From: JANMZO01 sp963763135 | GTDB lineage: Bacteria > Actinomycetota > Acidimicrobiia > Acidimicrobiales > JANYDT01 | Assembly (NCBI GenBank): GCA_963763135.1 | Contig: CAVXNJ010000009.1 | Location: 682,001 to 746,000, forward strand | Length of the DNA: 64,000 nucleotides | Reading direction: 5' to 3' | In this document: in pieces, positions 25,142-33,247 of the stretch | Position numbering within the stretch: position 1 is the first letter of the stretch | Layout: each line of letters starts with the position of its first letter | Program-made: the position numbers and the translations under genes | The notes under the pieces: generated by a model | The model's input: the letters and a program-made list of their open reading frames with translations, nothing else | Databases searched by the model: none | What the model was told of the DNA's origin: nothing

Positions 25142-26358
25142 ACCACGCGGCGGATTCAACGGATTCCGGTACCCGTATGGAATGGGCAACCGACTACGAC
25201 ATCTTCGATCCCGCGTACATCGCCGATCCCTTCCCGATCTGGGACGAACTTCGCGGGTCTTGCCCGATCGCCCACAGCGACCGGTACCAGGGTTCGTTTC
25301 TACCGACGCGCTACGACGACGTCACGGCCATCGCTCGAGACGTCGAGCATTTCAGTTCGGTCAACGTGTCGGTGCTTCCGCCGCCTCCCGGCGAGCGTGA
25401 CAAAGGTGGTGTGTTGTCAGCTGGTGTGCCGCCGATCTCCGCAGATCCACCCGTCCATACCTGGTCACGACGTCTGTTGCTGCCCTGGTTTTCGCCGAAA
25501 CAGGTCGAGCATTTCGAGCATGTGACTCGGTCGCTTTGCCGCACCCTGATCGACTCGTTCATCGAAACCGGTCGGGCTGATGCCGCAGCCGACTACGCCC
25601 AGCAGATCCCCGTACGCATCATCGGTCAGGTCCTCGGTGTGCCCGAGTCGAACTCCGACATGTTCACCGACTGGGTGCGCGACATCCTGGAGTTTGCGAA
25701 CGACATACCCCGCCGCCAGAAAGCGATTCAGGAAGTCGCCATGTACTTCCTGGGTGAAATGGAGCAGCGCCGTGGGGGAGATGGCGAGGACCTCATCAGC
25801 GCGTTGCTCCGGGCTGAGGTCGATGGTGCGCCGGTTCCCGATCCGCACATCCTCGGAACCGTGGCCCTCACGCTGGTTGCGGGCGTCGATACGACCTGGT
25901 CGGCGATCGGTTCTTCGCTGTGGCACCTCGCGACGCACCCCGAAGATCTGGCCCGACTCGTGGCCGAACCGGCGTTGATGCCTACGGCCATAGAGGAGTT
26001 GTTGCGGGCGTACTCGCCGGTAACCATGGCCCGGATCGTGACGTCTGATGTCGAGGTGAACGGGTGTCCGATGCATGCCGGTGATCGGGTGCTTCTGAAC
26101 TTCCCGGCCGCGAATCGTGATCCGGAGCAGTTCGACCGGCCTGACGAAGTCATTCTCGACCGTGAACAGAACCGCCACGTGGCGTTCGGAGCCGGGATCC
26201 ATCGCTGCGCCGGCTCCAATCTCGCTCGGATGGAACTGCGGGTCGCCATCGAGGAGTGGATCTCCAGGATCCCGAAGTTCCGTGTCGCTGACGGCGCCGA
26301 GGTCACCTGGGCCGGAGGTCAGGTTCGGGGGCCCCGGAACATCCCGGTGGTGTTTTAG
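25138..26358 (+). CDS. Cytochrome P450
   Basis: 406 residues, standard bacterial class I size, soluble. The heme-ligand loop HVAFGAGIHRCAGSNLARMEL contains Cys357; the I-helix oxygen-binding motif is LVAGVDTTWSAI; the ExxR of the K helix is EELLRAYSPV. No ferredoxin or ferredoxin reductase is adjacent, so electron partners are elsewhere. Coupled to the upstream dioxygenase through a 4-bp overlap. Its substrate is probably that of the TetR-controlled pathway. PxpABC starts 43 bp later and could be co-transcribed. Confidence 0.94.
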   Translation: MNHAADSTDSGTRMEWATDYDIFDPAYIADPFPIWDELRGSCPIAHSDRYQGSFLPTRYDDVTAIARDVEHFSSVNVSVLPPPPGERDKGGVLSAGVPPISADPPVHTWSRRLLLPWFSPKQVEHFEHVTRSLCRTLIDSFIETGRADAAADYAQQIPVRIIGQVLGVPESNSDMFTDWVRDILEFANDIPRRQKAIQEVAMYFLGEMEQRRGGDGEDLISALLRAEVDGAPVPDPHILGTVALTLVAGVDTTWSAIGSSLWHLATHPEDLARLVAEPALMPTAIEELLRAYSPVTMARIVTSDVEVNGCPMHAGDRVLLNFPAANRDPEQFDRPDEVILDREQNRHVAFGAGIHRCAGSNLARMELRVAIEEWISRIPKFRVADGAEVTWAGGQVRGPRNIPVVF

Positions 26359-26401
26359 CCGGCCAGCAACCGGAACTCTTCCCAGGGCGTATTGTGCGCC
26401 T

Positions 26402-27145
26402 ATGGCTTCCGCAAACCCCTGGATCGATCTCAACGCCGACCTCGGCGAGTCGTACGGCAACTGGCGTATGGGCGACGACGCTTCGATGCTCGAAGTCGTC
26501 ACGAGCGCGAACATCGCCTGTGGGTTTCATGCCGGTGATCCGCTGACGATTCGCAACACCGTCCGTCGCGCTGTCGAACGCAACGTGGTGATAGGCGCGC
26601 ATATCGCCTATCACGACCTGGTTGGATTCGGTCGCCGCACGATCGACATAGAAGCCGATGCGCTGACTGCCGATGTGCTGTACCAACTCGCCGCGCTCGA
26701 CGGTATTTGTCGCAGCGAGGGAGCCAGGGTGCAATACGTCAAAGCCCATGGTGCGCTGTACCACCGTATGAACGCCGATCCGGTTCAGGCCGAGGCGGTC
26801 GTCGCTGGCGTTCGAGCCTACGACCCGGCGCTCCCGCTTCTCGGGGCTCCTTCGGGCGTAACCGCAGCGGTGGCGGAGGCGGTAAATGCAACGGTCCACG
26901 GTGAGTGTTTCGCTGACCGGGTGTACAACGACGACGGCATCACGCTTCGTTCCCGCACGTTGCCGGGTTCCGTTCTTCATGATCCAGTCGAGGTCGCGGC
27001 GCAGGCACTGGCGCTCGCACGTAGCGGCAAGTTTCATTCCGTGTGCCTGCACGGCGACACCCCGGGTGCGGTGGCGCATGCGAAGGCGGTCCGAAAGACA
27101 CTCGAAGACGCGGGCTTCGACGTGCACCCGTTTGTTCAGGCTTAG
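26402..27145 (+). CDS. pxpA: 5-oxoprolinase subunit A (LamB/YcsF family)
   Basis: 247 residues from ATG 26402. Begins IDLNADLGESYGNW with GDDASMLEVVTSANIACGFHAGDP, the fingerprint of the YcsF/PxpA family; conserved HGALYHRM follows. With PxpB and PxpC it forms the ATP-dependent prokaryotic 5-oxoprolinase that opens pyroglutamate to glutamate. The earlier in-frame codons overlap the P450 gene and are ignored. The stop TAG is joined to the GTG alternative start of pxpB. Confidence 0.92.
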   Translation: MASANPWIDLNADLGESYGNWRMGDDASMLEVVTSANIACGFHAGDPLTIRNTVRRAVERNVVIGAHIAYHDLVGFGRRTIDIEADALTADVLYQLAALDGICRSEGARVQYVKAHGALYHRMNADPVQAEAVVAGVRAYDPALPLLGAPSGVTAAVAEAVNATVHGECFADRVYNDDGITLRSRTLPGSVLHDPVEVAAQALALARSGKFHSVCLHGDTPGAVAHAKAVRKTLEDAGFDVHPFVQA

Positions 27146-27156
27146 TGTCGGCGACC

Positions 27157-27777
27157 ATGGCGCAACCCGGCTATGCGTCGTGGCGTCGGTACGGCGAACA
27201 CGGCGCGCTGATCGAATTCGAAACGCCGGAAGCAACCCTCGACGCGTACCGGATCTGCCGTGTCGGCCCGTTCGACGAGTGCGTCCCAGGAGCACGAACG
27301 ATCTACGTCGAAGCCGGGGGAATGCAATCCGGTGAGTTGGCCCGTTTGGTTTCGACCCTGTTGGCTGATCCGCCGGCCACCGAAGCAGCGGATGAACTTC
27401 GCACACATACCTTTCCCGTTCGCTACGACGGCGCCGACCTCGGGCGAGTGGCCGACCTCACCGGGCTGACTGTCGAGGAGGTCATCCAGCGCCACAGCGC
27501 GGTGACATACACCGTTGCGTTTCTCGGATTCTCCCGGAGCTTTGCGTATCTGGCTGGCATCGATCCTGCGATCATCGTGCCCCGCCTCCAAACCCCGCGC
27601 ACGCTGGTGCCGGAGGGATCGGTCGCAATCGGTGCGGGCTACACCGGGATCTACCCGATGGCGTCGCCGGGCGGTTGGAACCTGCTCGGAACCACCGACG
27701 CGGTGATGTTCGATACGGCCAACGATCCGCCCGGCGTCTGGTCAATCGGCGACCACGTGCGATTCGAACGGGTGTAG
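27157..27777 (+). CDS. pxpB: 5-oxoprolinase subunit B (KipI/allophanate hydrolase subunit 1-like)
   Basis: 206 residues from ATG 27157; GTG 27145, overlapping the pxpA stop, is an alternative. CT_C_D domain: HTFPVRYDGADLGRVADLTGLTVEEVIQRH, then FLGFSRSFAYLAGID and TPRTLVPEGSVAIGAGYTGIYPMASPGGWNLLG. The usual GFxPGF motif reads GFSRSF here, a local departure. Works with PxpC as the biotin-independent ATP-using half of 5-oxoprolinase. Order A-B-C is the common operon order. Confidence 0.9.
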   Translation: MAQPGYASWRRYGEHGALIEFETPEATLDAYRICRVGPFDECVPGARTIYVEAGGMQSGELARLVSTLLADPPATEAADELRTHTFPVRYDGADLGRVADLTGLTVEEVIQRHSAVTYTVAFLGFSRSFAYLAGIDPAIIVPRLQTPRTLVPEGSVAIGAGYTGIYPMASPGGWNLLGTTDAVMFDTANDPPGVWSIGDHVRFERV

Positions 27778-27779
27778 CC

Positions 27780-28676
27780 GTGTCTCGTTCGGAAATGGCC
27801 GGTGCCGCGGTTAGGGTTCTGCGGCCCGGGCCGTTCACCACTCTCCAGGATCTCGGGCGTCGTCGCCGCGGCCATCAGGGAGTGGCGCGATCCGGAGCGT
27901 TTGACCTGGCTTCACACCGACTGGCGAATCGTCTCGTCGGCAACGACCCGAGCGCGGCGACACTGGAGATTCTTCTCGGGCCGTGTGAGTTGGAAGCGGT
28001 CCAGACGGTGATCTTTGCAGCCACCGGTACCACTGCGGATCTCACGGTCTCCAACGGGAACGAGCGACGATCAATCGGCATGAACACCGCATTCGTCGCA
28101 CACTCCGGCGACCGGATCACGGTTGGCGTTCCATCAAGCGGTCTGCGCACATACCTTTCCGTCCGGGGCGGGTTCGACGGAACCGTTGTGCTCGGGAGTC
28201 GCTCCTACGATTCGCTCGGGCTGATCGGCCCGCCTCCCCTCAGGGCCGACGACTCCATTGCCGTCGGTGAGCTCGGTCACGGCGATGCGTGGTTCGAGAC
28301 GGTTCCGCTCCGTCGGGAGTCGGATCCTTCGATCGTTGATCTTCGGCTCGGTCCACGTCATGACTGGTTGACCGCCGAGTCCCTGGCAAGCCTCAGTTCG
28401 CTTACCTGGACCATCGACGCGGCGAGCAATCGAACCGGCGTCCGGTTTGCCGGGCCGGTGCTTGACCGGCGAGGTGATGAGCTGGCCAGCGAAGCGATGA
28501 TTCCCGGTGCCGTCCAATTGCCGTTGAGTGGCCTGCCCATCGTGCTCGGCCCCGATGGTGGCACCACGGGCGGGTACCCGGTCATCGGGGTCATTCCGCA
28601 AGCGGGCCTCGACACGTTGGCCCAGCGTCGGCCCGGCGAGCCGGTCCGCTTCCGCGTAATTCCTGCTGATCACTAG
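27780..28676 (+). CDS. pxpC: 5-oxoprolinase subunit C (allophanate hydrolase subunit 2-like)
   Basis: About 298 residues if started at GTG 27780 (3 bp after the pxpB stop); ATG 27795 is equally possible. AHS2 domain: RVLRPGPFTTLQDLGRRRRGHQGVARSGAFD near the N-terminus, TYLSVRGGFD in the middle, and GLPIVLGPDGGTTGGYPVIGVIP near the C-terminus. Completes the PxpABC complex. The 13 bp after its stop separate it from a convergent membrane-protein gene, so the operon ends here. Confidence 0.9.
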   Translation: MSRSEMAGAAVRVLRPGPFTTLQDLGRRRRGHQGVARSGAFDLASHRLANRLVGNDPSAATLEILLGPCELEAVQTVIFAATGTTADLTVSNGNERRSIGMNTAFVAHSGDRITVGVPSSGLRTYLSVRGGFDGTVVLGSRSYDSLGLIGPPPLRADDSIAVGELGHGDAWFETVPLRRESDPSIVDLRLGPRHDWLTAESLASLSSLTWTIDAASNRTGVRFAGPVLDRRGDELASEAMIPGAVQLPLSGLPIVLGPDGGTTGGYPVIGVIPQAGLDTLAQRRPGEPVRFRVIPADH

Positions 28677-28689
28677 TTTGAAACGGCGA

Positions 28690-29832
28690 CTACAAAGCTC
28701 GGGGCTGGGTTGAGGCGCCGATGGATCGCACGATTGGTGCATCAGACCGCCAGATGACGGCGTCGATGATGTAGTGGGTGAGGTTGAGCGTGACGAAGAA
28801 GAGTGTCGTGAACATGCCGGTGGGTACGGACCGCTGGAGCGTGCGGTCGAGCAGGTGGGGGATGGAGTTCACGAGGAGCACGCCGATCGCGGCAGCCGTT
28901 GCGAACGCGGTCAGCCAGTTTCGGATTTCCTCCTTGCGTAGCGCAGCGTCGGTGGCACTCTCGCGTCGGGGTCGCTCGGGTCGGCTGAGCTCAGCTCGGT
29001 GGCAGCACGCCAGATATTGGAGTGAGTGGAACATAGCGGTGACCATCGTGGCCCCCAGGAGGTTGATCGGGAAGATCAGCCAGACGACCGCAGCGGCATA
29101 GGGCGCGACCATCGTGGAAGGGGGGACGGTCCCGGTTCTCTTCCACACGCTGGCCAATGCGACGACGATGGATCCCAGACCCGCCCAGACGGCGATGCGT
29201 GCGATGCTGATCAGAGGGGGAATGCTGCCGGATGGGAGATGGACGAGCCAGGGGCTGCGCCGAAGACCGAAGATCCAGGCCGGGTAGATGCCGTAGCGCA
29301 GCACCGTGGTCTCGATCCGGTGCAACCGGACACCCCGAAATGACGCAGCGAGACGCAGCACGCCGTAGGCCTGCTTGATGTAATGCCAACCGCTCGTGAA
29401 GAACACCAGGGCCACGAGGTTGGCCGTGATCCGCCCGGAGAGCTGATCGTGACCACTAAGCGCGCTTATGGCTGCAGTCACGGCGACCGCAATCACGAAC
29501 AGTGGGAGAGCGACCAGGGCCATCGGGCGGGCTCGGTGCCGGGCCCGTTCGCCGGTGTAGGCGTAGCGCCACGAGATGACGAAGTGCGTCGCCGCTATCA
29601 CCGTTGCCGGCCAGGCGATACCGGGCGCGCTCAGATCGAGTGGGTGGCCGTGCGACCGCAACACGGTGGCGACGAACCAGAACGCGACCGCGAACCAGCC
29701 AACCAGGAACCCGTCGACATGACGTGCGACAAGGTACCGATCGTGACTGGTCCGTTGCTTCGTCGGTTCCGCTGATCCGGCGTAGCCGGGTGCTCGGACG
29801 AAGCTGGTTGCGTCGAAGTTCGTCGCCGACAC
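28690..29832 (-). CDS. Conserved multipass membrane protein of unknown function
   Basis: 380 residues with about nine hydrophobic spans. I do not recognise the family. Several intramembrane or boundary His/Asp/Gln residues are spaced as in metal-using membrane enzymes: THFVISWRYAYTGERARHR, GWHYIKQAYGVL, MFHSLQYLACCH and THYIIDAVIWR. That His pattern recalls integral diiron or copper proteins, but this is only an impression. An N-terminal 40-residue soluble stretch precedes the first span. Convergent with pxpC; the gene for the LAxTG protein lies directly upstream on the same strand (3 bp apart), so they may be co-transcribed. Confidence 0.75.
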   Translation of the reverse strand: MSATNFDATSFVRAPGYAGSAEPTKQRTSHDRYLVARHVDGFLVGWFAVAFWFVATVLRSHGHPLDLSAPGIAWPATVIAATHFVISWRYAYTGERARHRARPMALVALPLFVIAVAVTAAISALSGHDQLSGRITANLVALVFFTSGWHYIKQAYGVLRLAASFRGVRLHRIETTVLRYGIYPAWIFGLRRSPWLVHLPSGSIPPLISIARIAVWAGLGSIVVALASVWKRTGTVPPSTMVAPYAAAVVWLIFPINLLGATMVTAMFHSLQYLACCHRAELSRPERPRRESATDAALRKEEIRNWLTAFATAAAIGVLLVNSIPHLLDRTLQRSVPTGMFTTLFFVTLNLTHYIIDAVIWRSDAPIVRSIGASTQPRAL

Positions 29833-29835
29833 GGT

Positions 29836-30729
29836 TTAGTTTTCGCGACGCTTGCGGACCGACAGAAGCGACAGAAGCGCCCCGGCGGTGCAGAACAGGA
29901 TTCCGAACCCGGCGATGCGGGTGTCGTTCTTACCCGTGTAGGCCAGAGCCTGGTCGCCCTCGTTCTCCAAGCCGGCACCCTTGACGGATCCGTTCCTGGT
30001 CTTGTCGTTGGCCGGGTTGGTCGCCAGGACCTCGATCGCCGGGGGTGCGGTCGGAAGGGTTGAGGCGAAGGTTACCGGGGTGGCGGCGGTCGTAACCGGC
30101 GTCGTTGTCACCGGAGCCGTCGTCGTGGACGCTGCTGGGGCGGCCGTCGTGGTCGGCGTGAGTTTGATCGGCACGATTGACTCCGGCACGGTGGTCGTCG
30201 TTGTCGTTGAGGTGGTGGTGCTGACCGGCGACGAGTTCGTCAAGGTCACGTTGATGTTGCCGGTACCCGGCGTGTACGGGCCAGCCGGGCTGAACGTGGG
30301 GGTCCAGCCGTCTACCGGCGTCTCGACGAGTTCGTACACGCACGGCGCGTTGTAGTTGTAACCGTTCGGGAGCCCGGAGAACACGATTGTTCCGCCGGTA
30401 CCGGGGATGGTGCTGTGCGTGAGGTTGTAGATCGTTGTCGAACTGTTTACGGTGTCCAACCCCGGAGCGCAGTTCGGGGTGGTGGACGTGAGGGTCACGT
30501 CCCAACTCGTCGGAATTGGACCGTCGCCGGTAACCACCTTGGTCACGGTGATACTTCCGGTGAACGTCGGGGCGAATCCGACCGGGATCGATTGCCCTCC
30601 GACGTTTCCGGTGACGAGCATCGTGCCGAGGGACGCGAACGCCCCGAAGGCAATAAGGCCAGATCGTCGTCCGGTTCGGCGCTTGGGGTTGGTCTGGGCG
30701 TCTGAAGCTGAGGGTGACGTGGAATTCAT
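29836..30729 (-). CDS. Secreted wall-anchored protein with LAxTG sorting signal and prealbumin-like domain
   Basis: 297 residues from ATG 30729; the start is uncertain because there is no good ribosome site and other in-frame Met codons lie upstream. Signal peptide after RRTGRRSG. The first domain (FTGSITVTKVVTGDGPIPTS) resembles DUF5979/Cna-B-like surface domains. A Thr/Pro/Ala stalk (STTTSTTTTTTVPES onward) follows. The C-terminus is a sortase signal: LAYTGKND, hydrophobic span, then RKRREN. LAxTG is the pattern used by class E sortases of Actinobacteria. No sortase is in the window. Divergent from the NicO transporter. Confidence 0.85.
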   Translation of the reverse strand: MNSTSPSASDAQTNPKRRTGRRSGLIAFGAFASLGTMLVTGNVGGQSIPVGFAPTFTGSITVTKVVTGDGPIPTSWDVTLTSTTPNCAPGLDTVNSSTTIYNLTHSTIPGTGGTIVFSGLPNGYNYNAPCVYELVETPVDGWTPTFSPAGPYTPGTGNINVTLTNSSPVSTTTSTTTTTTVPESIVPIKLTPTTTAAPAASTTTAPVTTTPVTTAATPVTFASTLPTAPPAIEVLATNPANDKTRNGSVKGAGLENEGDQALAYTGKNDTRIAGFGILFCTAGALLSLLSVRKRREN

Positions 30730-30730
30730 G

Positions 30731-30748
30731 CTGGGTCCATCGACCCAG
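30731..30748 (-). promoter_or_regulatory. Hairpin directly before the LAxTG protein start
   Basis: CTGGGTC and GACCCAG are perfect 7-bp arms around a 4-base loop, ending one base before the proposed ATG at 30729. On the minus strand the hairpin would cover the ribosome-binding region. It may control translation, or it may mean that the true start is further upstream. Confidence 0.35.
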
Positions 30749-30888
30749 GCCATCCGGGGCCTGTATCCCCAATACACGGGGGTCCGCATGAAAGCGCGCA
30801 TCCAAGCGGGGCCCGGCTTCGAATGATCTACGGATGCTGCACGATTCCGATCACAGCGACACGAATCTGACGAACCCTTCGAGGAACC

Positions 30889-32820
30889 ATGACGAACACT
30901 TCCGACTCGCCGTTGACCAAAGGACCGCCCTTGACCAAAGGACCTGAGCGCAGCGCCCGGCGACGGGCCGTTGTCCGACGGACGCGCCGGTGTCTGGTCG
31001 TCGGAGCAATCGCCATCGGTGCTGTGGTGAGTGGAGGCGGACCGGTGGCGGCCCACCCCCTCGGCAATTTCACAACCAACACCGCCCTCCAACTGACCGT
31101 CTACCCGCGGGAGGTCAAGGCGCTGTACGTCGTCGATCTGGCCGAGATACCGGCGTTGCAGGTCAGGCAGTCCCTCGATTCGGCGACGGGCGAAGTTCAG
31201 CCCGACGTCGCGATGCGATGGAGTGTGTCGGAGTGTGCGAAGCGTGCCGACGGACTATTGCTGAAAGCCGATGGAGTGGCGGTCGCGCTTTCGGTCGTAT
31301 CCTCGTCGGCCACGTTTCCCCCTGGTCAGGCCGGGCTGACCACCGCCCGACTGACATGCGAGCTGGGCACGTCGGAGCTCAAGAACGCGCCGAAGGTAAT
31401 TGACGTTGAAGACACGAACTTCGCCGACCGCCTCGGTTGGCGGGAAACCACTGCTCTCGCCGCCGGAGGCGCGTCGATCGCAACGGACCTCGCTTCTTCG
31501 TCGCCGTCGTTGCTGCTGACGCGGTACCCGTCCAATGGGGCAAGCTCCGGGATGAACCTGCGGGGTGGCTCCATCCATCTGGTCTCCGGAACGGCCGCCA
31601 ACCGATCGGGAGCGACACCGATCGCTGGGGTAACTCCTAAGCGCGCTGATGGAATGAACGGAGCGAAAGAAAACCTCGATCGCGGTGCTACCGGTTACAC
31701 GAAGCGTTTCCAGGATCTCGTGGCTCGAGATGACCTGAGCCCGTTGTTCACGGTGGGTGCGCTGTTGTTGGCGATGATCCTTGGCGGGTTTCATGCCATG
31801 GCTCCTGGTCACGGGAAGTCGATGATGGCGGCGTACGTACTGAGCCGCCGCGGTGGCCGTCGAGAGCTGATCACCATCGGAGGCACGGTGGCGTTGACCC
31901 ACACGGTCGGCGTTCTCATTCTCGGGGCCCTGTTCCTCGCTGGGAACTCGGTCTCGGCCGGCAAGACGCTCCAATGGACTGAAGTCGCATCTGGTGTGCT
32001 CGTCATCGGCGTTGGGGCCGGGCTGCTCCGAGATCGTATGCGTGCATATCGAAGTGGTGCCGGTCTGCTTGCCCGGGTACCGCTTCCCCTCGTCCCGGCC
32101 GTTGATTCAGCGGTCGGCGCATCGAGCGAACATCCTCATGTACACCCCCATGACGATCACGGGCACGCCCATGACGATCACGGGCCCAGCCATGAGGCTC
32201 ACGGGCCCAGCCATGAGGCTCACGGGCACAGCCACGACGACGACCACGCTCATCCTCATCCTCATCCGCATCCCCACGATCACGATCACGATCACGGGCA
32301 CGATCACGATCACGGGCACGATCACGGACATGGACACGGCCGGGCCGCTCGGGTCCATCCGTGGCGTCGTCTGGTCGGGGGTCGGCAGGCCCGGATCGCC
32401 AAGGCACGCCGGGATCCCAATCTGGTCGTGACGAGCCACGCGCACGGCGGTCTTGAACACACGCACGTTCTTCCGGCTCCCGGAGCACTGGTGTCGCGTC
32501 GCCAGTTGCTGTCCATGGGCTTGGCCGGTGGCCTCGTTCCCAGTCCGTCGGCCCTCGTCGTGCTGCTTGGTGCGGTCGCCCTTGGACGCGCGTGGTTCGG
32601 CGTGCTGCTTGTCGTTGCCTACGGCATCGGACTGGCGCTCACGCTGATGGGCGCAGGAATGCTTCTCGCATTCTTCGAATCCCGTATCCGCAACTGGTCG
32701 ACGAGAAGCGGAAGGGGAGCGCTCGTGGTTGGACCAGCGGTCGCGATCCTTCCTCTGATTTCGGCGTTTGCCCTGGTCGGGGCCGGGACGTTGCTCGTCG
32801 CTCGAGCCCTCGCGCTGTAG
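30889..32820 (+). CDS. NicO-family nickel/cobalt transporter with His-rich loop
   Basis: 643 residues. Signal peptide ends near GGGPVAAHP; a 200-residue extracytoplasmic N-terminal domain follows (HPLGNFTTNTALQLTVYP). The permease starts near residue 285; GGFHAMAPGHGKSMMAAYVLSRRGGRR with later VALTHT is the NicO/RcnA metal-binding signature. A loop from about residue 411 to 485 is almost pure His/Asp/Gly/Pro, a metal-binding sponge, before four more spans (GLVPSPSALVVLLGAVALGR). Predicted to move Ni, Co or a similar divalent metal; direction is uncertain. Divergent from the LAxTG protein. Confidence 0.88.
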   Translation: MTNTSDSPLTKGPPLTKGPERSARRRAVVRRTRRCLVVGAIAIGAVVSGGGPVAAHPLGNFTTNTALQLTVYPREVKALYVVDLAEIPALQVRQSLDSATGEVQPDVAMRWSVSECAKRADGLLLKADGVAVALSVVSSSATFPPGQAGLTTARLTCELGTSELKNAPKVIDVEDTNFADRLGWRETTALAAGGASIATDLASSSPSLLLTRYPSNGASSGMNLRGGSIHLVSGTAANRSGATPIAGVTPKRADGMNGAKENLDRGATGYTKRFQDLVARDDLSPLFTVGALLLAMILGGFHAMAPGHGKSMMAAYVLSRRGGRRELITIGGTVALTHTVGVLILGALFLAGNSVSAGKTLQWTEVASGVLVIGVGAGLLRDRMRAYRSGAGLLARVPLPLVPAVDSAVGASSEHPHVHPHDDHGHAHDDHGPSHEAHGPSHEAHGHSHDDDHAHPHPHPHPHDHDHDHGHDHDHGHDHGHGHGRAARVHPWRRLVGGRQARIAKARRDPNLVVTSHAHGGLEHTHVLPAPGALVSRRQLLSMGLAGGLVPSPSALVVLLGAVALGRAWFGVLLVVAYGIGLALTLMGAGMLLAFFESRIRNWSTRSGRGALVVGPAVAILPLISAFALVGAGTLLVARALAL

Positions 32821-32835
32821 CCGGGGCCTCAGTAG

Positions 32836-33069
32836 CTACGAAGCTTTGTAAGCGTCAGCCAGCGCCTTCGAGAGGATCTTGCGCTGGCCAACGTTGGTGC
32901 CCTCCGAGAGTTCCTTCCACAGGTCGGCCTGCGTGACCCCTTCGGTCTTCTGAAGTCGGATCCGCTCGGCCGTGGCCAGGCGCCACGCATGCAGGTTTTT
33001 CGTCTGCACTCCTCCCGACGCTGAGCCTTCGGTGTTGCTCAGTTCGGTACCCATCGGAAGAATCTTCAT
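32836..33069 (-). CDS. Small hypothetical protein
   Basis: 77 residues, basic and helical in character (AWRLATAERIRLQKTEGVTQADLWKEL...QRKILSKALADAYKAS), with a disordered N-terminus. No family recognised. Codon choice is like its neighbours, the stop lies 16 bp after the NicO stop in convergent orientation, and there is no competing gene on the other strand. The ribosome site is weak. Could be a small regulatory or DNA-associated protein; its existence is moderately supported. Confidence 0.45.
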   Translation of the reverse strand: MKILPMGTELSNTEGSASGGVQTKNLHAWRLATAERIRLQKTEGVTQADLWKELSEGTNVGQRKILSKALADAYKAS

Positions 33070-33247
33070 CCAACGACCCTACTCGTCGATCCGGTGGCGG
33101 GGTTTTCATCGCTCGAACGACAGGTGAGGGAGCGTGGCAGACACCTTCTTCAGTTGCGAGCCTTTGCGTGGTTTCACGTATTGCGTTCGCTGCTCGGCGT
33201 CCTTACGGTCATTGCGACACCGTTCTACATAACGAAACGAGCATGCG

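Noticed and set aside
30762..30776. TGTAT-cccca-ATACA inverted repeat as a metal-regulator site for NicO
   Set aside because: Arms are only 5 bp and it lies nearer the LAxTG gene start; too weak to claim.
32119..32345. Long reading frames in the other strand and frame across the His-rich loop
   Set aside because: Produced by the repetitive CAC/GAT codons of the NicO loop; composition is not protein-like.
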